Shown: positions 21,376 through 28,519 of the stretch, piece by piece
How the letters are laid out: the number at the start of each line of letters is the position of its first letter
Numbering within the stretch: the first letter of the stretch is position 1
Assembly: GCF_009796745.1 (NCBI RefSeq)
Contig: NZ_CP047024.1
Location: forward strand, 620,001 to 684,000
Direction: 5' to 3'
DNA length: 64,000 nucleotides
Source of the DNA: Paraglaciecola sp. L1A13
Lineage (GTDB): Bacteria; Pseudomonadota; Gammaproteobacteria; Enterobacterales; Alteromonadaceae
Made by a program: the position numbers and the translations under genes
Notes under the pieces: generated by a model
What the model was told of the DNA's origin: nothing
The model's input: only the letters and a program-made list of their open reading frames with translations
Databases searched by the model: none

Positions 21376-23538
21376 ATGAAAGATAATGCCTCATCGTTAT
21401 TTCAACAAAATGAAAATTGTTGGCAAACAAGCCTAGCGAGCTATGCCACGCCTTTAATTGATGGCGCTAATTATTACCGCGCGCTACACAGCGCAATTTG
21501 TAAAGCCCAGCGCAGTATTTTTATTGTCGGTTGGGACATCGATAGCCGCATACGACTGCTGCGCGGCGATGAAGAAAAGGATGCAACTGCACCATCAGTC
21601 ATAAGCGATCTACTAAAATGGAAGGCGGATCAGAACGAGAATATAAAAATTTATCTACTGAGATGGGATTCGTCACTGGCGTTCTTTAGCCAACGTGAAA
21701 TGTGGGCAAAAGAAGTGTGGGATAACAAAACCCCTGACAATGTGCAAACAACCTTAGACAGCACGATACCCATGGGCGGTAGTCAACACCAGAAAGTCGT
21801 CGTGATCGATGATGAAATCGTGTTTTCAGGTGGTATGGATGTATCGACTAACCGATGGGACACTCGAGAACACCTTGTTGAGCATCCACAACGTGTGGGC
21901 CCCGATGGCCCCCATGGCCCTTTACATGATGTTCAAGTACTGACCAGTGGTCCGATTGTTGAATCATTCGGTAAGCTAGTGCGATGGCGTTGGGACCGGA
22001 TCAGCGAACAAAAAGCGATTCCGTTTGATTCATCTAACCTCTCTTTAAAGCAAGTGCCACAGTCTTGGCCTGAACATTTTCCCCCGTCGATGAAAAACTT
22101 ACCCTGTGCGCTGGCGCGTACTATCCCTTTTATGGATGGTGTTGAGCCTGTGCAAGAGGTACGTCGGATGCTGCTTGATCTTATCGCTCAGGCGGAGCAT
22201 TTTATCTTTATCGAAAATCAATTTACCACTCGACAAGAAATAGCTGAGGCTTTGAATAAACAACTAAAGACACATTCGCGTTTACAAGTTGTGATTGTTA
22301 GTTCTTATGAACCTAAAGGAAAATTCGAGAGTGAGGCGTTTTGGGCAAGCAGAATTGATTTTAAGCGTATCTTAGCGGCAGGTATTGATGAAAGTCGAGT
22401 AAAGATGACCTATTCGACCCTTACCAATGAACAGGGAAACAGCACGCAAAAGCGAGTGCACTCAAAAGTAATGAGTATTGACGATCGTTACCTGGTCATT
22501 GGGTCGTCAAATATCAGTAACCGTTCAATGAGTTTAGATACGGAAGTAGATTTAATTTTCGCTGCGGACACAGAGCAAAATAAACGAGACATTGTTAGGG
22601 TGCGAGACGATCTACTGGCTGAACACACAGGGCGCTCTATTGAGCAGGTGGAAGAGATATTTAGCACACAAGACCCATTAGGAAATTTGCTAAGTGAACA
22701 ACAGCCACACAGTTATCAATTAGCAGAAGTCGAGGATACGCAATTTACCAGTAAGGCATGGCAGCCTGTTTTCAATTCTTTATCCGACCCTGAAAAACCC
22801 CTTATTGCCCCCATACAAATGGCGAATGGCAAAGTCGTAGGCGTGGGTAACCCTAAGCAAAAAACCATCGTCTTTCTTATGGCCGCGTTGTTGGTACTGG
22901 TTCTCGGAGGCTTGATTTTTTGGGCCGCGCATTCCATACCTTGGTTATCGGCGGATAAACTGGAGCAGTTTCTACAAGATACGCGCGGAACCATGTGGGT
23001 GATACCGACTATCTGCCTTGTTTACGTGGTGGCTGGTTTATTATTTTTTCCTGTCACCGTCTTGTCACTGGCGGTCGCGGCCGTATACGGACCTATATGG
23101 GGCCCCATCTACGGAATGATTGGGGCGTTAATTAGCTCGGCAATGATGTTTGGTTTAGGGCACGTAATGGGTAGCAACGGGTTGCGCAAATTGGGCGGCG
23201 CGAAGATTCAAGCGGTTGATGAAAAATTTAAAAACAGTGGCGTTGTTGGGGTGGCAGTTATACGCCTGCTACCCGTGGCACCTTTTAGTCTAGTTAACTT
23301 GGTTGCTGGGATTTCGTCTATTGGATTAATGCAGTTCTTAGCAGGTACCTTTTTGGGAATGTTCCCTCCCATGATTGCAAAAGGTTTAGTCGGTGACTCT
23401 TTAGGTCAAATTTTTAGCGACCCTACGCCACAAGCTATTGGTTATTTGGCCGGCGGGATCGCTTGTTGGATCTTAATGATCTTTGTTTCGCAGAAACTAG
23501 CGCGTATGTATCAGCTTAAGAAAGCACAGAATGGATAA
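21376..23538 (+). CDS. Phospholipase D family protein fused to a VTT (DedA-like) domain
   Basis: The N-terminal two-thirds holds two HKD phospholipase D motifs: His138-x-Lys140 with Asp145, and His362-x-Lys364 with Asp369. The C-terminal part, from about residue 505, is a membrane domain with five or so spans and the VTT/SNARE-associated sequence FFPVTVLSLAVAAVYGPIWG and GxxxSS. It probably hydrolyses or exchanges phospholipid headgroups at the inner membrane. The ATG at 21376 has AGGCGGA six bases upstream; an in-frame ATG at 21328 would add 16 residues. It is followed after six bases by an EEP-family gene, probably in one operon. Confidence 0.88.
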   Translation: MKDNASSLFQQNENCWQTSLASYATPLIDGANYYRALHSAICKAQRSIFIVGWDIDSRIRLLRGDEEKDATAPSVISDLLKWKADQNENIKIYLLRWDSSLAFFSQREMWAKEVWDNKTPDNVQTTLDSTIPMGGSQHQKVVVIDDEIVFSGGMDVSTNRWDTREHLVEHPQRVGPDGPHGPLHDVQVLTSGPIVESFGKLVRWRWDRISEQKAIPFDSSNLSLKQVPQSWPEHFPPSMKNLPCALARTIPFMDGVEPVQEVRRMLLDLIAQAEHFIFIENQFTTRQEIAEALNKQLKTHSRLQVVIVSSYEPKGKFESEAFWASRIDFKRILAAGIDESRVKMTYSTLTNEQGNSTQKRVHSKVMSIDDRYLVIGSSNISNRSMSLDTEVDLIFAADTEQNKRDIVRVRDDLLAEHTGRSIEQVEEIFSTQDPLGNLLSEQQPHSYQLAEVEDTQFTSKAWQPVFNSLSDPEKPLIAPIQMANGKVVGVGNPKQKTIVFLMAALLVLVLGGLIFWAAHSIPWLSADKLEQFLQDTRGTMWVIPTICLVYVVAGLLFFPVTVLSLAVAAVYGPIWGPIYGMIGALISSAMMFGLGHVMGSNGLRKLGGAKIQAVDEKFKNSGVVGVAVIRLLPVAPFSLVNLVAGISSIGLMQFLAGTFLGMFPPMIAKGLVGDSLGQIFSDPTPQAIGYLAGGIACWILMIFVSQKLARMYQLKKAQNG

Positions 23539-23544
23539 AACAAC

Positions 23545-24240
23545 ATGCGGATAGTGACATATAACATTCATAGTGGCGTCGGAGTTGATAAGGTGCAAAA
23601 TTATCATCGTATTGGCTTATTTTTAGCATCACAGGATATTGATATTGCGCTGATTCAGGAAATGGATACCCGACCAACTGAACGTAAGACTGAGCAGGAC
23701 ATTGAAGATTTGTGCGCGGGGCATTTTACTGATCTTGCTGAGTCAGCCGCCTTGCAAGAATCTAACGGGTGGTATGGCAACGCTATCTTGAGTCGCTTTC
23801 CTGTGCTGTCAAAAAAAACCTTAGATGTGAGCCAAAAAGATGTTCAGCCACGCAATATACAAGAAGTGGTGCTAGACACTGATATTGGCCCGCTACGGAT
23901 AATTAATACCCACAAAGGTTTAAAGAAAAGCGAGCGGCGAAAGCAATTTGCACTTCTTGATGAGTATTTACGTGAAAAGTTGCAGGTATCCACGACGCCA
24001 ATAATTCTAGGGGGAGATTTCAATGAATGGCAGTTCTTCACCCAAGCATTTAAAGGGATCAATGAGGTGTTAACAGAGCAGACAGTAAGCGCGACTTTCC
24101 CTACCACATTTCCGTTGTTTCGGTTGGACAGAATGTGGACAACGTTTGCTTCTATGTATGTGAAGGCAAGGGTGCTTAAGACCCCAGAAACTCGCTTTTA
24201 TTCTGATCATTATCCTATCTTGTTAGAAGTTGATATTTGA
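23545..24240 (+). CDS. Endonuclease/exonuclease/phosphatase (EEP) family protein
   Basis: The 231-residue protein opens with MRIVTYNIHSGVG and contains IQEMD, GNAILSRFPV, the GGDFNEW active-site segment and a C-terminal YSDHYPILLEV. This is the metal-dependent EEP fold shared by ExoIII-like nucleases and sphingomyelinase or inositol phosphatases. No signal peptide is visible. Being coupled to the phospholipase D/VTT gene, it may act on a phospholipid headgroup rather than on DNA; that is inference. Confidence 0.85.
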   Translation: MRIVTYNIHSGVGVDKVQNYHRIGLFLASQDIDIALIQEMDTRPTERKTEQDIEDLCAGHFTDLAESAALQESNGWYGNAILSRFPVLSKKTLDVSQKDVQPRNIQEVVLDTDIGPLRIINTHKGLKKSERRKQFALLDEYLREKLQVSTTPIILGGDFNEWQFFTQAFKGINEVLTEQTVSATFPTTFPLFRLDRMWTTFASMYVKARVLKTPETRFYSDHYPILLEVDI

Positions 24241-24290
24241 AGCGCAGATAGACTTTTGCCCTAGGGAATGTTCGTTATGTATTAAGCTAG

Positions 24291-25025
24291 CTAGGTAAAA
24301 TTGATAAATATATTGGCTGTTAGGCGCCCATTGACAGGATTAACACTCACATCATTGTGTTCATCAATCAACCCTGAATGCAGTAAATTACCGGGGTAAA
24401 TAACAAGACGGTTAGGTTTATAATCGACCCTTGAGTGCAAGGTGAATTGTTTGGTTGAGGCAGTAATATATGCAGCAGCAGGCGCCTGAATATGATTGAT
24501 AAAGTGCTCTGCAGATTGTAAATACGTTTCTTCTCTATCCTGCCCAATACGTTCAAAGCCTGACGAGTTGTCTCTAAAAAAGCCTGTGCCACCATGTTGA
24601 TCAGTATTGATATAATGCAAAAGTGCAAAATAATAAGGCTCAGTGGCGTCATAGTGGGGTATGCGTTGTAAAACAGACAATCTATTCCCTGGGGTACTAA
24701 CCAATGAGTAATAACCCGCTTGGGGTTTAAGTTGTAACGCTAGGGGTATCGCATAAACCTCAGCTATTTTTTGATAACACGCTCGGACTACTTCTATGAT
24801 GTATTCCCTTGGAAGTGCAGAGCGTGTGCCGGGGTAAAAGCCATTTTCTGCTGGGCTAAAATCCGTGTTTGCACAAGCGTCGGCCTCGACCGCTTGTGGT
24901 GTTAACAGCATATCGTCGATAACGATTACCGGTGTTTGTTCACTCCCTACGAACATGACTTTTACTGTGCTGTTAGGATTTTTAGTAAAGGGTGACAGCA
25001 TTAGCGCACAATATTCGTTTGGCAA
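24291..25025 (-). CDS. DUF6445-like protein of the halogenase cluster
   Basis: The 244-residue protein has no signal peptide. It contains HYDATEPYYFALLHYI, GGTGFFRDNSSGFE and a late NRLVIYPGNLLHSG, an arrangement resembling 2-oxoglutarate/Fe oxygenase-like double-stranded beta-helix proteins (His-x-Asp near residue 123, distal His near residue 216). I associate it with DUF6445, whose genes often lie next to halogenase and SapC genes. Its first 25 bases overlap the halogenase end, so the two are translationally coupled. The activity is unknown. Confidence 0.65.
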   Translation of the reverse strand: MPNEYCALMLSPFTKNPNSTVKVMFVGSEQTPVIVIDDMLLTPQAVEADACANTDFSPAENGFYPGTRSALPREYIIEVVRACYQKIAEVYAIPLALQLKPQAGYYSLVSTPGNRLSVLQRIPHYDATEPYYFALLHYINTDQHGGTGFFRDNSSGFERIGQDREETYLQSAEHFINHIQAPAAAYITASTKQFTLHSRVDYKPNRLVIYPGNLLHSGLIDEHNDVSVNPVNGRLTANIFINFT

Positions 25026-26494
25026 TAATGGCGAATAAAGTCGTTTACATCAGGCCAGTTAGTTACCTTTTTCTTGACGTTGTTTTTAATGTTATCAAGG
25101 AAACGCTGTAATTCTTCATCGCCCATCATATCGACGATAGGGTGATATTGCGTAGGCGTTATGCCTTGACCTAACATAACTTGGATCCACGAGGTTTCGC
25201 CGAATAGCTCTTCGGCTTTTTTGTAGACCTTCCCTGTGGTTTCAAACAATGCCATACGATGGGTAAGCGTGTCGGGAACAGCCATATTTTTACAGTATCG
25301 CCAAAATGGGGTGTCGGTACGCTGAGTTTGGTGATAATGCAAAATAATAAAATCTTTTATATCGTCTACATCGGCACGGCTTTGGATGTTAAATTCGTCA
25401 ACTTCGGCTTGTTCTATGCCATCGCTTGGGAACATAAGCATAAGCCGTACTATCGCTCGTTGAAAAAGATGAATACCGGTCGATTCTAAAGGCTCTATAA
25501 AACCAGATGATAGGCCAATTGCCACACAGTTTTTATTCCAATGTTTACGCCGCGTACCTGTTTTGTATTTAATAACACGTGGTTCGTTGAGGGTTTCCCC
25601 TTCAATGTTTGCCAGTAGCGCTTCTTTTGCTTGATCGTCAGTCATGTATTTACTGCAAAAGACCAGGCCGTTCCCGGTACGGTTTTGCAGTGGTATACGC
25701 CATTGCCAGCCAGCGTCTCGGGCTATTGAGCGAGTATATGGCACTGGGTTTTCTGTTGCAGTGGTCTGCACTGCTACTGCACTGTCGCACGGTAACCAGT
25801 GACTCCAATCTTCAAAACCGGTGTGCAAGGCTTGCTCTATTAATAAGCCCCTAAAACCCGTGCAATCAATAAATAAATCACCTTCAATAATCTCACCCGA
25901 CGCTAAAGTTAGGGAGTCAATATGGCCAGAATCATCATTTAAGGTCACCGTTTGAATTTTACCTTCGATACGTTTGCAACCATGTTGTTGGGCAATTTTA
26001 CGTAAAAACTTGGCGTATAAGCCTGCATCCAAGTGGTAGGCGTGGTTTTGATCCTGATTGGCAAGCACTGCAAACCGACCTTCGCGGCAAGCTAAGTGCT
26101 CGGGTATGTAATCGCCAATTTGACTGGTTATGCCTTTTTGTTGACCTTTGAGCCAAAAGTGCTGAAATCCCGCGGCCCAGCAACCTTGACCAAGAAAGCC
26201 AAAAGAGTGGATATAGTCTTGACCCACTTCAGCCCAGTTTTCAAACTTAATACCCAACTTGAATGTTGCATTGGTAGCAGCCATGAATTCTTGTTCATTT
26301 ATGCCTAGCAAACGATGGAAAATATGTAAGGTGGGTATTGTCGCTTCACCCACGCCTACCGTGGGGATGTCGTCGGACTCTATCAATGAAACAGATAAAT
26401 TTTTGCCTAACAGTTTAGATAGCGCTGCTGCGGCCATCCAACCTGCTGTGCCACCACCGGCAATTACGACGCGTTTAATCGGTTGTTTTTTCAT
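25001..26494 (-). CDS. Flavin-dependent (tryptophan-type) halogenase
   Basis: The 497-residue protein has the FAD motif GGGTAGW at 13-19, the ESDDIPTVGVGEATIPT segment, the halogenase-specific WxWxIP at 263-268, and PLEST at 335-339. Lys83 in GIKFENW and Glu337 match the catalytic Lys79 and Glu346 of PrnA. All signature residues are thus present and the enzyme is expected to be active with reduced FAD and halide. The substrate need not be tryptophan: similar genes beside TonB receptors and SapC, such as BrvH, halogenate other aromatics. It is the fourth of five colinear genes. Confidence 0.9.
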   Translation of the reverse strand: MKKQPIKRVVIAGGGTAGWMAAAALSKLLGKNLSVSLIESDDIPTVGVGEATIPTLHIFHRLLGINEQEFMAATNATFKLGIKFENWAEVGQDYIHSFGFLGQGCWAAGFQHFWLKGQQKGITSQIGDYIPEHLACREGRFAVLANQDQNHAYHLDAGLYAKFLRKIAQQHGCKRIEGKIQTVTLNDDSGHIDSLTLASGEIIEGDLFIDCTGFRGLLIEQALHTGFEDWSHWLPCDSAVAVQTTATENPVPYTRSIARDAGWQWRIPLQNRTGNGLVFCSKYMTDDQAKEALLANIEGETLNEPRVIKYKTGTRRKHWNKNCVAIGLSSGFIEPLESTGIHLFQRAIVRLMLMFPSDGIEQAEVDEFNIQSRADVDDIKDFIILHYHQTQRTDTPFWRYCKNMAVPDTLTHRMALFETTGKVYKKAEELFGETSWIQVMLGQGITPTQYHPIVDMMGDEELQRFLDNIKNNVKKKVTNWPDVNDFIRHYCQTNIVR

Positions 26495-26533
26495 CTGTGT
26501 TTTCGTCCTATAAATAATGCGAGCAACGAGTGC

Positions 26534-27550
26534 TTAGACTTTTAATTTATTGAGCAATTCCGCTCTGATTTTTTTAGCCGATAGTAGATCCAGAGGTTGA
26601 GATAACATCCCTTTTACTGCATCAGGAATGTGGTCTAAATCCCCAGGCTGATGGTCGAAGATGTAATGCTCAAAAATGGCTTTCCACGCATCGCGCTGTG
26701 CAGGGGGTAAATTACGCAAACTCAATATTGCGAGCTTTAATGCATTTTCAGGCCTACCCATAAAGGCTGGAGTATCTCGCCACCAATGGGTTACCAATAC
26801 GTTAAAAGACGTTAAAGCCTCAACATGATGCCACCACATACTGGGTAAAAATAAGGCATCTCCGGGCTCTAAGTCAGCGACTTGAGCCGCTGCTAAAGCC
26901 TGTTTGAATTTCGGAAACTTGGCATAGTCTGGATGGCTAAAATCGACCAAACTAATATCTTGTCCCCCGGGAGATAACTCCATCGGTCCTACATATAGAT
27001 TAGTTATTTGCTCTGGAGGGAAAACGGTATAGCGTCTTTTGCCCACTACGCAGCAAGCTAAATTATTGGGTACGTCATAATGGGCGGCAATCTTACTTTG
27101 ATTACCAATCCAGATACTGGTTAATGGATTGAAGTCATCAATACCCGCATTATTTTGTTGGTTAAAACCGGGTAGCCAATTATTTACCTCAGCAGATGCG
27201 ACATAGATGGTAGGAGGGGAAGGATCGGCATCATGAGCTAATAGTTTATCCAACAGCAGATTGAGATCGGCCTTTACACCCTGGCAATTAAAGCCTGTCA
27301 TATCGTCGTTATAAAAAACACGTCCTTGAGTATGCGGTTCGCCATAAGCACTAAATACGGGCTTGCCGTTATACAGACCACGTAGATAGTCCGCGGCCAA
27401 CTTCGTTGATTTCAGCCCAGCCTCAACAATTGGCCATGCATCTGCAAACCCTTTCAAAATAAGGGGCTCAGTGGACGACAAAACAAACGGTGGAATATCG
27501 CCGGGACGACAGTTGGTAATTTGTTTAACGTTTTTTTCGACTGCCAACAT
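26534..27550 (-). CDS. JmjC-like cupin protein
   Basis: The 338-residue protein belongs to the cupin_8/JmjC-like group. The iron-binding triad appears as His157-x-Asp159 in AAHYDVPNN and His242 in SMWWHHVEAL, and LEPGDALFLPSMWWH is the typical second cupin motif. Such proteins are usually 2-oxoglutarate-dependent hydroxylases acting on protein or small-molecule substrates. It lies 39 bases upstream of the halogenase and 36 bases after the SapC-like gene, so the four genes are probably one operon. Confidence 0.86.
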   Translation of the reverse strand: MLAVEKNVKQITNCRPGDIPPFVLSSTEPLILKGFADAWPIVEAGLKSTKLAADYLRGLYNGKPVFSAYGEPHTQGRVFYNDDMTGFNCQGVKADLNLLLDKLLAHDADPSPPTIYVASAEVNNWLPGFNQQNNAGIDDFNPLTSIWIGNQSKIAAHYDVPNNLACCVVGKRRYTVFPPEQITNLYVGPMELSPGGQDISLVDFSHPDYAKFPKFKQALAAAQVADLEPGDALFLPSMWWHHVEALTSFNVLVTHWWRDTPAFMGRPENALKLAILSLRNLPPAQRDAWKAIFEHYIFDHQPGDLDHIPDAVKGMLSQPLDLLSAKKIRAELLNKLKV

Positions 27551-27586
27551 TGGATTGTACTCAGCTAGGTTAGGCGTAACAGACTG

Positions 27587-28315
27587 TTATAGCCCTAACA
27601 GTTCGTTTTTCTTATTCATCAAGGTTCTGATATTAGCTTGTGAAGCGATAGCCATATAAATGGCCTGTAAATAGCCTTTTTCATGTAACTTGCCTAATAC
27701 TTCACCGTCGAGTGCATTGAGCTTATCTTCGTTAATGGCATAAAATCCAATCATTTGATATTTAGTTTCATCGTTGAGTGTGATGTCTAAGGTAAATGTC
27801 TCTAACAACTGATGCTCAACCAGACAATCGATAAATGCAGTACTGTCTGCAAAACCGTGATGTATCGCTTCTAACATATCAGCTGCGCGGTCTACGTAGG
27901 GACTATTGCCGCCATGAGTTAAAAATAATGGCTCCCCTTGTTCTTGGTTCACTCGAGGGTTATCAAGATCGATATGTAAAACTCTTTGTTCTTTTTCAAT
28001 TCCGTCTTCTTTGACCTTTTGTATGCCTATCAAGAAAGGCTGTCTGGCAACGGTCAGGGGAATATAGCCAGCTTGCCATTTGTTATCCTGCAAGAATAAG
28101 TTTTCTTGATCCTTAAAACCGAATAATGCAATGGCGAAAAATTTTCCGCTGCTGGGATCTTTGTTAAAGAATATAGGATAGTAGGCTTGAACACTTCTGA
28201 ATTCGCTAGGGAAAGTGGGGCTGTACCATAAGTTGTCACCATACGCTGGTGAATGTTCGGTAATCACTTTTATATTTTGATGATCGATACTGTTAAGTAA
28301 TACGTTGTTGGCCAT
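27587..28315 (-). CDS. SapC-family protein
   Basis: I place the start at the ATG at 28315, giving 242 residues that begin MANNVLLNSIDHQNIKV, the usual start of SapC-family proteins. The longer open frame from 28441 adds residues without family resemblance. The family is named after a Campylobacter S-layer-associated protein, but its role beside TonB receptors and halogenases is not established. No signal peptide is evident. It follows the TonB receptor terminator, so it may need its own promoter in 28316-28450 or depend on read-through. Confidence 0.82.
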   Translation of the reverse strand: MANNVLLNSIDHQNIKVITEHSPAYGDNLWYSPTFPSEFRSVQAYYPIFFNKDPSSGKFFAIALFGFKDQENLFLQDNKWQAGYIPLTVARQPFLIGIQKVKEDGIEKEQRVLHIDLDNPRVNQEQGEPLFLTHGGNSPYVDRAADMLEAIHHGFADSTAFIDCLVEHQLLETFTLDITLNDETKYQMIGFYAINEDKLNALDGEVLGKLHEKGYLQAIYMAIASQANIRTLMNKKNELLGL

Positions 28316-28448
28316 TATGGATCCCATTGCGTTAATTAGATAAGGGTAAGCAGATAAATATGTGTTTACTACAATATACTGGTTAAGCCATATTGCTTCA
28401 TCTGAGTTAACAGATCCGCATGTTAATGTGTACGTTAGCAATAATAAG

Positions 28449-28487
28449 AAAAAGGCCGCATGAATTATGGATTAATTCAGCGGCCTT
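28449..28487 (-). terminator. Terminator after TonB receptor
   Basis: AAGGCCGC and GCGGCCTT form the base of a long stem, extended by TGAATTA/TAATTCA, and followed on the minus strand by TTTTTC. It separates the receptor from the SapC-like gene. Confidence 0.8.
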
Positions 28488-28519
28488 ATGCAACATTTTA
28501 GGAATTGCTTACGCTATGC

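Noticed and set aside
25001..26494. Tryptophan 7-halogenase of an antibiotic pathway
   Set aside because: No biosynthetic genes surround it. The neighbours are TonB receptor, SapC and oxygenase-like genes, so only halogenase activity is claimed, not the substrate.
28316..28441. N-terminal extension of the SapC-like protein
   Set aside because: The extra 42 residues have no family resemblance, and the ATG at 28315 gives the usual MANNVLLN start.
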